NCBI GenBank assembly: GCA_016779485.1
Contig: JADHNN010000005.1
Coordinates: 18,246 to 82,245, forward strand
Source: Gammaproteobacteria bacterium
Lineage (GTDB): Bacteria; Pseudomonadota; Gammaproteobacteria; GCA-002705445; GCA-002716945
Length of the DNA: 64,000 nt
Reading direction: 5' to 3'
The notes below the pieces were generated by a model. That model had not been told where the DNA came from. It saw only the letters and a program-made list of their open reading frames with translations, and ran no database searches. Positions 11,124-24,182 of this stretch are shown one piece after another. The translations under genes and the position numbers were made by a program. Numbering within the stretch: position 1 is the stretch's first letter; every line of letters begins with the position of its first letter.

Positions 11124-12277
11124 TTGAAATACTGGTTATCTCAATCATATTTTTCTTTATAGTTATTTACATTATTAGTAAAAGTAAAGGTAATGTTAAT
11201 ACGACTAATAATATATATAGCCAAGAGTATTATCGTGGACTTAACTATCTTTTAAACAATGAGGATGATAAAGCATTAAAAATATTTACCGATCTTATAG
11301 ATGTTGATAGTTCAACAATTGAAACACATTTAGCTCTTGGTGGTGTTTACAGAAGAAGAGGAGAGTTTGATAAAGCTATATTAATTCATCAAAATTTACT
11401 ATCTAGACCTAAATTAGATAAAAACATCAAAAACCAGACCTTATATGAACTTTCTAAAGATTTTTTCTCTGCTGGCTTGTATGATAAATCAGAAAAAATA
11501 TTACTTAATTTAAAACAACATGAATCATACTTTGAATCTTGCAATGAATATCTTTTATTAATTTATGAACTTTCTAAGGATTGGGATAATGCAATTAAAT
11601 TTACCAAAAATCTTAAACAATCAAATATTAGAAAATCAAGTATTGATGTAATTGTCTCTCATTATTATTGTGAAAAAGCTAACGATTATAAAAATGATAA
11701 CCAATTGAATAAATCTATAACCGTTTTAAGAAAAGCTATAGATATTAATAATAAAAGTAAAAGAGCATATATGACTCTCTTTGAGTTTAATATACATTCA
11801 AATCCTGGTCTAGCTCTCGATAATCTAGAGATTTTGCTTAATATAGATTCAATTTACTTAATCATTTTATCCAATGAAATTGTTTCATTATCAACAATAC
11901 ATCAAGACAATAATCTTGATAAGAGAATATATGATATTATTTTGAACTTTTCTAATAACAATAATTTTTCTCCAAAACTGTATGAATTTATGTTTAATAT
12001 CTCTGGCTATGATGCTCCTCATGATTATTTAAATTTAACTAAAACTAATATATTTACAAATATATTTAATAACCTTTACTTATCGAAAAACTCTAGTGAT
12101 AAAACTTATTTGCTCAATAATGATTTGCTTGCATTAATAAAAAATAATTTCTTGACGTATAATTGCTCAAACTGTGGCTATACTGCTAAGAATTATATTT
12201 GGCAATGCCCATCATGTAACCATTGGGAAACTATTAAGCCGATTACAATTAGCGAGAGAATTACATATAGTGCATGA
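11120..12277 (+). CDS. lapB: LPS assembly protein B (TPR with C-terminal rubredoxin-like zinc motif)
   Basis: N-terminal TM, TPRs (HLALGGVYRRRGEFDKAILIHQNLL), C-terminal CSNCGY..WQCPSCNHW. Confidence 0.9.
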   Translation: MIEILVISIIFFFIVIYIISKSKGNVNTTNNIYSQEYYRGLNYLLNNEDDKALKIFTDLIDVDSSTIETHLALGGVYRRRGEFDKAILIHQNLLSRPKLDKNIKNQTLYELSKDFFSAGLYDKSEKILLNLKQHESYFESCNEYLLLIYELSKDWDNAIKFTKNLKQSNIRKSSIDVIVSHYYCEKANDYKNDNQLNKSITVLRKAIDINNKSKRAYMTLFEFNIHSNPGLALDNLEILLNIDSIYLIILSNEIVSLSTIHQDNNLDKRIYDIILNFSNNNNFSPKLYEFMFNISGYDAPHDYLNLTKTNIFTNIFNNLYLSKNSSDKTYLLNNDLLALIKNNFLTYNCSNCGYTAKNYIWQCPSCNHWETIKPITISERITYSA

Positions 12278-12947
12278 TAGTAAAAAAATAATCGTTGCTT
12301 TGGATTATGATAATCTAGATTCGGCTATAGATTTTGTTGATTCGATAGATTCAGAATTATGTAGAATAAAGATAGGTAAAGAACTTTTTACAAAATATGG
12401 TCCTAGTATAGTCAATAATATTCATGAAAAAGGATTTGAAATTTTTTTAGATTTGAAATTTCATGATATACCTACAACAGTATATAAGGCCTGTATCTCT
12501 GCATTTTCACTTAATATATGGATGTTGAATATTCATCTATCTGGAGGATATGATATGGCTATTTCTGCTATGAAAGCTAAGAAAGATTGCCAATCAGCCT
12601 CTAAACTTATAGGTGTTACTGCTCTTACCAGTCTATCTGATCATGATTGTACAAAAATTTATGGTTGCAAAAGAACAGATCAATTAAAAAGATTGAGAGA
12701 TATTGGTCTAGAAGCTGATATAGATGGATTTGTGTGTTCGCCATATGATATTAATACTCTTGCAGCAGAGGATAAAATTTTTGTAACACCAGGTATTAGA
12801 ACTAACAATAATACTCATGATCATCATAAAGTAATTACACCAGTAAATGCATTGCAACTAGGCTCGACCTACCTTGTCATTGGAAGAAGTATCACAGAAA
12901 GCTCAGATCCAACCAAAGTGCTAAAAGAAATTTATCAATCTTTATAA
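12270..12947 (+). CDS. pyrF: Orotidine 5'-phosphate decarboxylase
   Basis: VALDYDNL, KIGKELFT, FLDLKFHDIPTTV, TPGIR; GTG start at 12270 preferred over track start 12174, which lies inside lapB. Confidence 0.93.
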   Translation: MHDSKKIIVALDYDNLDSAIDFVDSIDSELCRIKIGKELFTKYGPSIVNNIHEKGFEIFLDLKFHDIPTTVYKACISAFSLNIWMLNIHLSGGYDMAISAMKAKKDCQSASKLIGVTALTSLSDHDCTKIYGCKRTDQLKRLRDIGLEADIDGFVCSPYDINTLAAEDKIFVTPGIRTNNNTHDHHKVITPVNALQLGSTYLVIGRSITESSDPTKVLKEIYQSL

Positions 12948-13934
12948 GTCAGATTTAAGCTGTGCGTATTCTTCTTCACTGTCGTATTTAGCCCCATATT
13001 TTTGAATAATTCTTCCTGCACATTTATTAGCAAACTTTATGGATTCAGTAATAGTTTTATTATTTCTCTTTGATAATAGATATGCAGCTAAAAACATATC
13101 TCCAGCGCCTGTTAAGTCAACAGGCGTAACACTCTCACTAATTACATGAGTGATTTTAGTGTCATAATAAACATAAGCTCCTTTATTACCAGAAGTAATA
13201 ACTATTTCATTTGAATAATTGCTTAGAAATTTTATAGAGTCATTAATATTATCAGATGAAGAAATATTATATGCCTCTTGTTGGTTACAAAAAATAATAT
13301 CAAAACTTTTATTAATCAATTCCATCATATTATCTTTGAAAAAACTAACTACATTTGGATCTGATAAAGTAATAATTTTTTTTATATTATTTTCACTTGC
13401 TACATCTAAACAATACTTCGCAACACTATTAGTACTATCGGAGGTAACTAGATACCCTTCAATTAATAAGTATTCAGATTTAAATATGACGTCTTTTGAT
13501 ATGTCTTCTTTTGATAAATCAGATGAAACGCCAAGATAGGTATACATTGTTCTTTCATGGTCAGGTGTGATTAAAACTATACATTCACCAGTTGTACCGG
13601 TTTCTACTTGTTTAATAGCAGATTGCATGCCAACAAATTTCAATGATTCTTCAAATGTAGCCCCAACATTATCTTTTGATACCCTACCAGTAAAACTTAC
13701 ATTTTCACCAAACTGAGCTAGAGCATATAAAGAATTTGCTACTGATCCCCCTGGCATCATTTTTACAACTCCATACTTCTTCTTGAGTTCATTATTTATT
13801 CTATTATGATTTTGAATATCATTTAGCTCCATACAACCTTTTTTTAAGTTAAGTTGCTTAAGTTCATCTTCTGATATTATATATTCACTATCAACAAGCG
13901 CATTTCCTATTCCATATATAAATATTTCTTTCAT
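12942..13934 (-). CDS. PfkB-family carbohydrate/adenosine kinase
   Basis: GIGNALVDSEY, GGSVANSL, VDLTGAGDMFLAAYL. Confidence 0.85.
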   Translation of the reverse strand: MKEIFIYGIGNALVDSEYIISEDELKQLNLKKGCMELNDIQNHNRINNELKKKYGVVKMMPGGSVANSLYALAQFGENVSFTGRVSKDNVGATFEESLKFVGMQSAIKQVETGTTGECIVLITPDHERTMYTYLGVSSDLSKEDISKDVIFKSEYLLIEGYLVTSDSTNSVAKYCLDVASENNIKKIITLSDPNVVSFFKDNMMELINKSFDIIFCNQQEAYNISSSDNINDSIKFLSNYSNEIVITSGNKGAYVYYDTKITHVISESVTPVDLTGAGDMFLAAYLLSKRNNKTITESIKFANKCAGRIIQKYGAKYDSEEEYAQLKSDL

Positions 13935-13935
13935 C

Positions 13936-14976
13936 TTATTCCTTTGTATTTGTTAAATAATACATTCCTTGCATTTCATTTAGTCTACTTTGGCATCTAT
14001 TCCAAAGATTTCTTAGTTTATCACCTGTATACAAATCATTGCATGCGTAGTTATTAAAAAAGAACTTAATTTTCATTTTATTTCTATAACAAATATCAAT
14101 AAATGATATAAATCTTCTTATAAGATCTGCTGAGTCATCATTGCATGTAATGAAATCATTAATGAAGATCCATTCTGTCTTTTTAGATATTTCTATATAT
14201 TCTTTGTCCCCACCTGGTTCTCTAAAAAAATCAGAAAAAGAAATCCATAAAAAATCACTTGAAGTAGCCTTACAGCTAAACGCTCTTGAATTAACATAAT
14301 ATTTTTTATTAAAGTTTAAATTCTCAAAATTATTCTGCAAAAAACATATAATACTCTCATCATTATGAACATGCTCAGAACTATTATTTAAATTTAGGAT
14401 ATTTCTTGATCTATAATCTACCAATCCTTCAATTTTATAAATATTAAGTGATTTTTTCATAATCTCCATTTCTTTTATAAATATTTCTCTCTGCAGTCCA
14501 TCTTTATATAGATCATCTGGATGTGTGTTAGATGTCAAATAAAGTGTTATGTTTAATGTAATAAGCTGATTTAGAAGATTTCCAATAATCATTGCATCTG
14601 TTATATCTTCAACTTGAAATTCATCTATGAAAATAACTTTACATTTCTTACTTAAATCTCTAGCTATAATATTTAAAGGTTTCTTCTTGCCGGATAAGTT
14701 TGATAAATGTTCATGTATACTTTGCATGAATTCCATATAATGGAATGATGCTTTTCTTTCAGTAAGTAAATTAAAAAATGTTTTAGTAATTAAAGTTTTT
14801 CCCCTTCCAACATCTCCCCACACATAAAAGCTTTTCTTAGTTGATTTACTATCTAATTTGTCATTTAAATCTTTATCGGGCTGTATTGACTCTATCAACT
14901 TATGAATTAAATGTAATTGTGCTGAATCTAAATCTATTCCTCGTTTTTTTAATTTTTTAATAATATAGTCAATCAT
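13936..14976 (-). CDS. zapE: AFG1-like ATPase ZapE
   Basis: YVWGDVGRGKT, FHYMEFMQSIH, IFIDEFQVEDITDAMI. Confidence 0.9.
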   Translation of the reverse strand: MIDYIIKKLKKRGIDLDSAQLHLIHKLIESIQPDKDLNDKLDSKSTKKSFYVWGDVGRGKTLITKTFFNLLTERKASFHYMEFMQSIHEHLSNLSGKKKPLNIIARDLSKKCKVIFIDEFQVEDITDAMIIGNLLNQLITLNITLYLTSNTHPDDLYKDGLQREIFIKEMEIMKKSLNIYKIEGLVDYRSRNILNLNNSSEHVHNDESIICFLQNNFENLNFNKKYYVNSRAFSCKATSSDFLWISFSDFFREPGGDKEYIEISKKTEWIFINDFITCNDDSADLIRRFISFIDICYRNKMKIKFFFNNYACNDLYTGDKLRNLWNRCQSRLNEMQGMYYLTNTKE

Positions 14977-15016
14977 GTTCTTTTGTGTATATCACTATTT
15001 GCACGTGACATTCTAA

Positions 15017-15100
15017 TACCACTGATCGGACTCGAACCGATACTTTCTTGCGAAAAAGGGATTTTGAGTCCCTCGTGTCTACCAATTCCACCACAGTGGC
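15017..15100 (-). tRNA. tRNA-Leu(CAA)
   Basis: GCCACTG/CAGTGGT acceptor stem, D-arm TGGTGGAATTGGTAGACAC, anticodon arm AGGGA-CTCAAAA-TCCCT, long variable arm, T-arm GGTTCGAGTCC; no encoded CCA. Confidence 0.95.
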
Positions 15101-15131
15101 ATAATATTCGTATATTGTGCTAAGATAAACT

Positions 15132-15332
15132 ATGTTGGATTATATCATATACTTCACAATCATAATTATTGCAATATTAGTTGTATTGTATATTCGAAAA
15201 CAAATTACATTATCTCAAAATATTCGTATCGAAGATACTACGCTAGAGAAGCTTGACGAAAAGTTAAAAAAACATAAATTGATTGGCGGAAGACATAAAC
15301 GAACTAATAAGAAAAACCCGCCGATAGTTTAG
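15132..15332 (+). CDS. Small single-pass membrane protein of unknown function
   Basis: 66-aa ORF with N-terminal hydrophobic helix and basic tail; fills the gap between tRNA-Leu and a convergent gene. Confidence 0.5.
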   Translation: MLDYIIYFTIIIIAILVVLYIRKQITLSQNIRIEDTTLEKLDEKLKKHKLIGGRHKRTNKKNPPIV

Positions 15333-15772
15333 CTATTTTGCTCTTTTGCTGACTGTGCCATTTTAGCCATCTCAGGTGTGTATGCTTCTCCTTGCCATAA
15401 CATATCATAGACAATTTCTTCGTTGCCATTTTCACAAAGGTCAATTACGTTTTGAAATAAAGGTTGGAATTTATCGCTTTTATGAGAATTCTCATGCTCC
15501 TCATATGAATTCCAATATGTGATGATAAGTGCTTCCTTATTTTTTAATTCACTCTCTAAGGCTTTTCCAAGGTTAGATCCTTCATTTGATATTTGTCCAC
15601 TATTTAAAACAACCATTCCACCAATAAATCCAGTCTCAGAATGATATGTTTTTACATTTTCACACATCAGGGCAACTCTTTCTTGAAGCTCGTCAATAGT
15701 ATGACCTTTCTTAAGGATTACTCGATTAATAGTTACTATGCCATCATGAGGAAAATTTTTTATCAATGCCAT
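15329..15772 (-). CDS. Hypothetical protein, possibly antibiotic-biosynthesis-monooxygenase-like/dimeric alpha-beta barrel
   Basis: 147-aa ORF; 'YHSETGFIGGMVVLN...ALIITYWNSYEEHENSHKS' pattern resembles ABM-type proteins. Confidence 0.5.
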   Translation of the reverse strand: MALIKNFPHDGIVTINRVILKKGHTIDELQERVALMCENVKTYHSETGFIGGMVVLNSGQISNEGSNLGKALESELKNKEALIITYWNSYEEHENSHKSDKFQPLFQNVIDLCENGNEEIVYDMLWQGEAYTPEMAKMAQSAKEQNS

Positions 15773-15867
15773 AGATTTACTCCTGTTATTTTATTTAAAA
15801 AGTTCATATCAATTTTGTATCAAATTTCTTTTTAATTTGCAATGATGATAACCTATAATCCATTCTG

Positions 15868-18304
<2,437 letters not shown>

Positions 18305-18305
<1 letters not shown>

Positions 18306-20089
18306 TGTATAAATATCCTACCTGGAAATATATTTTAGTGCTGCTAGTTTTAAGTTATGCAGTAATATATTCTTTACCTAATTTTTATAATACATATCCT
18401 TCTATTCAGGTAAACACATTTGATAAAAAAGAAGTCGACAGTCTAAATTTAAAGCAACTGTCAGAAGACAACAAGATTTCTAATATTGGCATAGATGGAA
18501 ATAATCTTTTTTTTAATTCAATTGATGATCAATTAAATGCATATAATAAATTGATTAAGCTGCCATCGTATCAATTTACATTAAGTAACTATAATCATAT
18601 TCCTAAATGGTTGAGTACTATTAATGCAAATCCAGTGTCTTTAGGTTTAGACCTAAAAGGCGGAGTTCACTTTCTTCTTCAAATTGATAGTGATAATGTG
18701 AAAAAATCTAGATTCACTCAATTGGAAAATAATCTTAGAAACTTTTTTATTGATAATGGCATTCGATACAATACCTTCTTTACAGATACAGATAGTGTTA
18801 CTTTTAAGTTAAATAAAGATTCAATTGATCCTGAAGTTTTAGCTATCCTTAATGAGAACTTCTCGGATTATCAAATAACAACTCTGAAATCTGAAAGTGG
18901 CATGGATATTAGTGCAACTCTATCTCAGAAATCCTTTCAAAATGATATAAAAGCATCAATGAAAAAGAATCTTGCAATATTAAGATCTAGAGTTAATGAA
19001 CTCGGTGTTTCTCAACCTATTATTCAGCAGCAAGGAAAAAACCGAATTATCGTTCAACTACCGGGACTACAGGACTCAACTAGAGCTAAAACTATTCTAG
19101 GTTCTACAGCTACTCTAGAATTTAGACTAACAAGAGGATCTCCTGATGATTGGAGTCAATCTGAAGCTATTGGTACAAACACTATTAGTGAATCACTATT
19201 ATATAGACATAAAAATGGCTCCCCTGTACTTCTGTCAAGAGATGTTATTGCATCAGGTAAAGATATTGAAGGAGCAAACTCTGGCTTTGATGGACAAACT
19301 AACCAACCAGCTGTATTTGTTAATTTAAGCGCATATGGCGCATCCAACATGCTTGATACAACATCAAAAAACATTGGAAACAGAATGGCAGTCGTCTTTG
19401 TTGAACAAGATAAAAACCAGGTAATTAATATTGCTACAATAAGGGAAGCATTCAGCAAACGTTTTCAAATAACAGGTCTTGACCTTCAGGAGGCAAAAGA
19501 CTTAGCAATACTTTTAAGATCAGGATCGCTTAGTGCACCAATGACAATAGTTGAAGAGAGAACGGTTGGCCCGAGTCTTGGTAGTGAAAATATAATTTCG
19601 GGAAGAGACTCCATGTTACTAGGGATGATGTTAGTAATATTGTTCATGTTTATTTACTATAAGAAATTTGGAGTGATAGCAAATATTGCTCTAATATTTA
19701 ATATATTAATCATCACAGCAACATTAGCTCTTTTTCAGGCAACACTTACCCTTTCTGGTATCGCAGGTATTGTACTCACGGTGGGTATGGCAGTGGATGC
19801 AAACGTACTAATATATGAAAGAATAAGGGAAGAGATCCTAAATGGAAATAGCCCAAATGCTAGTATCATCTCAGGTTACAATAAAGCATTTTCTACTATT
19901 TCCGATGCAAATATCACCACGCTTATTGCAGCAATTGCATTGTTAACAATTGGTACAGGTGTGGTTAAAGGATTTGCAGTTACATTAGTAATAGGAATAT
20001 TGTCTTCTATGTTTACAGCAATCGTCGGTACTAGAGCATTAGTAAGTTTTATATATGAGAATAAAAACAATAAAGGGCTGTCTATTTAA
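18305..20089 (+). CDS. secD: Protein translocase subunit SecD
   Basis: SLGLDLKGGVHFLLQ, GMAVDANVLIYERIREE. Confidence 0.96.
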
Positions 20090-20979
20090 TGTTTAGAATT
20101 ATAAAAGAGCTTGATATAAAATTTATGGAAATTAGAAAGATTCCATTAATTCTTTCATCACTATTGTTGGCAGTATCAATATTAAGCATCATAATCAAAG
20201 GTTTTAATTTCGGAATTGACTTTTCAAGCGGATATATTGTCCAGTTAAAATTTGATAACAAAGTTACAGTTATTGATGTGCAGGATAAACTGTCTAAAAA
20301 TAATCTGAGTGACTCGACTGTTCAGCTGTATGGATCAAGTAAAGAAATACTTATCAAGCTTAAAGATGAAGAGATATTTAAGAAAACTAATATTAATAAT
20401 TACCTAAAAAAGATATTTAATGATTCTAGCTTCAAGATTACTAAACTGGAATATGTAGGAGCACAAGTTGGAAGTGAACTAAGAGAGAAGGGTGAATGGG
20501 CCATGTTAATAGCACTATTCAGCATTCTGATATACATAGCTCTAAGATTTGAACTTATCTATGGTCTGGGAGCAATTTCTGCTTTAATTCATGATGTTAT
20601 AATAACACTTGGATTTTTTTCCTTTTTTAATTTAACTTTTGATTTAAGTGTTTTAGCTGCAGTATTAGCTGTAATTGGTTACTCACTTAATGACTCAATA
20701 GTCGTATTTGATAGGATTAGAGAAAATAATATTATTCTGAGAAAATTATCAATATTTGCTGTTTTAAATAAATCAATCAATCAAACTTTATCTAGAACAC
20801 TTGTAACTTCATTCACAACAATGCTTGTTATAATTTCTTTACTTATATTTGGAGGCAATGCTGTTGAAAATTTCTCTATAGCGATGCTTATAGGTATTTT
20901 AATTGGTACATATTCATCTATATTCATAGCTAGCACAAGCTTGTCATATTTTGGAATCAAACGCCCAGAAGAAAGCTAA
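20089..20979 (+). CDS. secF: Protein translocase subunit SecF
   Basis: FGIDFSSGYIVQL, GYSLNDSIVVFDRIRENN. Confidence 0.96.
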   Translation: MFRIIKELDIKFMEIRKIPLILSSLLLAVSILSIIIKGFNFGIDFSSGYIVQLKFDNKVTVIDVQDKLSKNNLSDSTVQLYGSSKEILIKLKDEEIFKKTNINNYLKKIFNDSSFKITKLEYVGAQVGSELREKGEWAMLIALFSILIYIALRFELIYGLGAISALIHDVIITLGFFSFFNLTFDLSVLAAVLAVIGYSLNDSIVVFDRIRENNIILRKLSIFAVLNKSINQTLSRTLVTSFTTMLVIISLLIFGGNAVENFSIAMLIGILIGTYSSIFIASTSLSYFGIKRPEES

Positions 20980-20984
20980 TTAGC

Positions 20985-21713
20985 TTATAGCCTTTTCATT
21001 GTTTTTTCATTTGCTAAAAGCATAAAATCATTTGAGTCATTAATTATTATTCCAGACTCTTTAGCCACAAGCATGCAGTCTTGATTTTTTTTAAAATCAT
21101 CATGGCTTAATATATAAAAATCAATAAGTCCTCTTGACAGATATATCAATTCTACAGATAGAGAATTTAAAGATAATATTTTATGAACACTTAAATAATC
21201 AGGCACCTGAATATTATCAGAACAAGCATAAATTAACGTTTCTGATTCATTATTGGATCTTACCTTTCTTTGATTATTCACTGAACCAGATCCTTTCTCA
21301 CTGAATAAGAAAATATCTAAAAATGGGTTTAAAATAAATGTAGATATAATATTTTCTTTATGTGCTACAGATAGTGATAAAGTCCAAAAAGGAAGTTTTC
21401 TACAAAAATTATCATAATCATGGATAAAATTTATCATCCATATGTACGCATCATCTGGATGAACTTTCTTGTTATAAATTATATTAGGATCCTCAAGTCT
21501 TAGCCGGTCTTTATCTTCTGTGTAATTGAACTCAATATAGTCATCTACACCTAATTTATAGTAAGTATTAATATGCTCAACTGCTTTGCTTGTTAATATT
21601 TCTCTAACTGGCATATTTCTCAAAGCATCAGTACTTTTATTAATAAAGAATCTTCTCACTTCTTCTTCAATAAGCTCTCCGGCTGATTTTGCTATGTTGA
21701 GTCTTGGTTGCAT
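20985..21713 (-). CDS. suhB: SuhB / inositol monophosphatase family protein, catalytic motifs degenerate
   Basis: N-terminal MQPRLNIAKSAGELI resembles SuhB MHPMLNIAVRAARKAGNLI; WMINFIHDYDNFCRKLPFWTLSLSVA aligns to [25 protein letters not shown]; located beside trmJ-iscR as in E. coli. Confidence 0.75.
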   Translation of the reverse strand: MQPRLNIAKSAGELIEEEVRRFFINKSTDALRNMPVREILTSKAVEHINTYYKLGVDDYIEFNYTEDKDRLRLEDPNIIYNKKVHPDDAYIWMINFIHDYDNFCRKLPFWTLSLSVAHKENIISTFILNPFLDIFLFSEKGSGSVNNQRKVRSNNESETLIYACSDNIQVPDYLSVHKILSLNSLSVELIYLSRGLIDFYILSHDDFKKNQDCMLVAKESGIIINDSNDFMLLANEKTMKRL

Positions 21714-21746
21714 AATAATTTATAGTTAGATAGTGTATACTACATT

Positions 21747-22457
21747 ATGTCACGTAATATTAATATTATTTTAGTTAATACCAGCCATCCCGGAAACATT
21801 GGTTCTACTGCTAGAGCAATGAAGACGATGGGATTGGATCAACTTACTTTAGTAGCCCCTAAAAACTTTCCATCTGATATAGCAAATGCAAAAGCTGTTG
21901 GCTGTGTGGATGTCCTAGAAAAAGCTAGAGTTGAATCGTCTCTAGATGAAGCATTATCTGACTCTAATATTGTTATTGGGTTTTCAGCAAGATATAGAAA
22001 GTCAAATATTCCCTCTCTATCCATGGAACAGCTCATGACTGTATTAAATAAACAAAAAGAACATAAGGCATCAATTGTTTTTGGTAATGAACAATCAGGC
22101 TTATCTAACGATGAACTTAAACTATGCAATTATTTGGTATCAATTCCAACTCATGAGTCATATGCTTCACTTAATCTTGCTTCGGCTGTTCAAATATTTT
22201 CTTATGAATATTTTAAATCGTATAATGTCAAACCTACTATTATACATTCAACCAAACTATCTACTCACTCAAGTAAACTTGTCTTAATTAAGAAATTTTT
22301 ATCTATCATGCAAGATTTAAAAATAATTACAGATAAAAACAGGAATTCACTTACTCAAAATATTCATATCATTTTTAATAAAACAGATTTAACTGAGAAT
22401 GAAGTTAACCTTTATCTTGGAATACTTTCCAATATAGATAAAGCCTTACAAAAATAA
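21747..22457 (+). CDS. trmJ: tRNA (cytidine/uridine-2'-O-)-methyltransferase TrmJ
   Basis: LVNTSHPGNIGSTARAMKTMGL, VFGNEQSGLSNDEL, LNLASAVQI. Confidence 0.93.
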   Translation: MSRNINIILVNTSHPGNIGSTARAMKTMGLDQLTLVAPKNFPSDIANAKAVGCVDVLEKARVESSLDEALSDSNIVIGFSARYRKSNIPSLSMEQLMTVLNKQKEHKASIVFGNEQSGLSNDELKLCNYLVSIPTHESYASLNLASAVQIFSYEYFKSYNVKPTIIHSTKLSTHSSKLVLIKKFLSIMQDLKIITDKNRNSLTQNIHIIFNKTDLTENEVNLYLGILSNIDKALQK

Positions 22458-22481
22458 TAGTTGACTGAACAAGTCAAGTAT
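22457..22481 (+). promoter_or_regulatory. Predicted type-1 IscR binding site overlapping iscR promoter
   Basis: ATAGTTGACTGAACAAGTCAAGTAT fits ATASYYGACTRWWWYAGTCRRSTAT with about 2 mismatches. Confidence 0.75.
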
Positions 22482-22495
22482 ATGATAATTCATTC

Positions 22496-22942
22496 ATGAA
22501 ATTAAGTACTAAATCTAGATATGCCATAACAGCAATGATTGACTTGGCTCAAAATCAAGATGGAGCAGTGTCACTTAAGGATATATCTGACAGACAGTCA
22601 ATTTCTTTATCGTATTTAGAACAACTATTTTGTAAACTTAAAAACTTTAAAGTAGTGACTAGCAGACGTGGCCCTGGCGGCGGGTACGTTCTTAACAAAA
22701 AATCCAGTGAAATTTCACTTCACGAAATTATCACAGCAGTTGAAGAGAATATGGATCAAACTCAGTGTGGTGGTAGCATGAATTGTAATAAAGATAAGCC
22801 ATGCACAACACATAATGTTTGGACCGGGCTTAACAAAATTATAAGTGATTACATGAAGAATATAACTATTAAAGACGTAATATCTAATCAAGTTATACAT
22901 AGTTTGCATGATGCAAGGGAGAGCGATACTCATGTCAGTTAA
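22496..22942 (+). CDS. iscR: Fe-S cluster assembly transcriptional regulator IscR
   Basis: [25 protein letters not shown], Cys-x5-Cys-x5-Cys ([13 protein letters not shown]). Confidence 0.95.
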   Translation: MKLSTKSRYAITAMIDLAQNQDGAVSLKDISDRQSISLSYLEQLFCKLKNFKVVTSRRGPGGGYVLNKKSSEISLHEIITAVEENMDQTQCGGSMNCNKDKPCTTHNVWTGLNKIISDYMKNITIKDVISNQVIHSLHDARESDTHVS

Positions 22943-24179
22943 TACAAAAAAAATAAATTCCACCCTCAATATTCCTATTTATTTAGATTATTCCTCAACA
23001 ACTCCAGTAGATAATAGAGTTGCAAAAAAAATGTCAGGGTGCCTAACGCTTGATGGAGCTTTTGGAAATCCTGCATCAAGATCTCATTCGTTTGGATGGG
23101 ATAGCGATCATTTAATTAAAGAGGCAAGAGAAAATGTTTCAAAACTAATTAAATGTGATACTCGAGAAATAGTTTGGACGAGTGGTGCAACAGAATCAAA
23201 TAACCTGGCAATAAAAGGTGCCGCACATTTTTATAAATCAAAAGGAAATCATCTGATAACGCTTACAACAGAGCATAAGGCTGTTCTTGATACAATGAGA
23301 CAACTAGAATTGGAAGGCTATAATGTCACTTATTTAGACCCCGAACCTAATGGACTAGTAGATTTAAAAAAACTAGAAAATGCCATGACAGATCAGACTA
23401 TACTCATCTCAATTATGCATGTTAATAATGAAATTGGCGTTATTCAGGATCTTGAAAGTATAGGGCAAATAACAAAAAGAAAAAAAATATTATTTCATGT
23501 TGATGCAGCACAAAGTCCTGGAAAAGTTGACATTGATGTTAATAAATTTAACGTTGATTTATTATCACTGTCTGCACATAAAGTCTATGGACCAAAAGGT
23601 ATAGGCGCATTATATGTAAGAAGAAAACCTAGAGTAAGATTAGAAGCTCAAATGCATGGAGGAGGCCACGAGAGAGGGTTCAGATCTGGCACCTTACCTA
23701 CACATCAAATCGTTGGCATGGGCGAAGCATTTCGTATTGCGTATGAAGAAATGAAAGATGATAATAAACGCATCAAATTACTTAGAGACAAATTTTGGAA
23801 TCAACTGAAAGATGTCGAGGAAATATACCTTAATGGTGATTTAGAAAATAGAATTCCCGGCAACCTTAATGTCAGTTTTAACTATGTTGAAGGTGAAAGC
23901 TTAATAATGGCTATCAAAGATATAGCGGTCTCATCAGGTTCAGCCTGCACATCTGCAAGTCTGGAACCTAGTTATGTCTTGAGAGCGCTTGGAAGAGACG
24001 ATGAATTAGCACACAGCTCAATAAGAATCACTATTGGAAAGTATACTACGGAAGAGGAAGTTGATTATGCAGTAGACTTACTAAAAAAATCTGTTTCTAA
24101 ACTTCGTGATTTATCACCATTATGGGATATGTATAAAGATGGCATTGATATCAAATCAATCAAATGGAATACACATTAA
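22908..24179 (+). CDS. iscS: Cysteine desulfurase IscS (true start probably 22932 ATG or nearby)
   Basis: [55 protein letters not shown]-terminal [19 protein letters not shown]. Confidence 0.97.
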   Translation: MMQGRAILMSVNTKKINSTLNIPIYLDYSSTTPVDNRVAKKMSGCLTLDGAFGNPASRSHSFGWDSDHLIKEARENVSKLIKCDTREIVWTSGATESNNLAIKGAAHFYKSKGNHLITLTTEHKAVLDTMRQLELEGYNVTYLDPEPNGLVDLKKLENAMTDQTILISIMHVNNEIGVIQDLESIGQITKRKKILFHVDAAQSPGKVDIDVNKFNVDLLSLSAHKVYGPKGIGALYVRRKPRVRLEAQMHGGGHERGFRSGTLPTHQIVGMGEAFRIAYEEMKDDNKRIKLLRDKFWNQLKDVEEIYLNGDLENRIPGNLNVSFNYVEGESLIMAIKDIAVSSGSACTSASLEPSYVLRALGRDDELAHSSIRITIGKYTTEEEVDYAVDLLKKSVSKLRDLSPLWDMYKDGIDIKSIKWNTH

Positions 24180-24182
24180 ATT

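Noticed and set aside
12174-12269. Track start for pyrF inside lapB
   Set aside because: N-terminal extension overlaps the lapB zinc motif in another frame; GTG 12270 yields the canonical PyrF N-terminus
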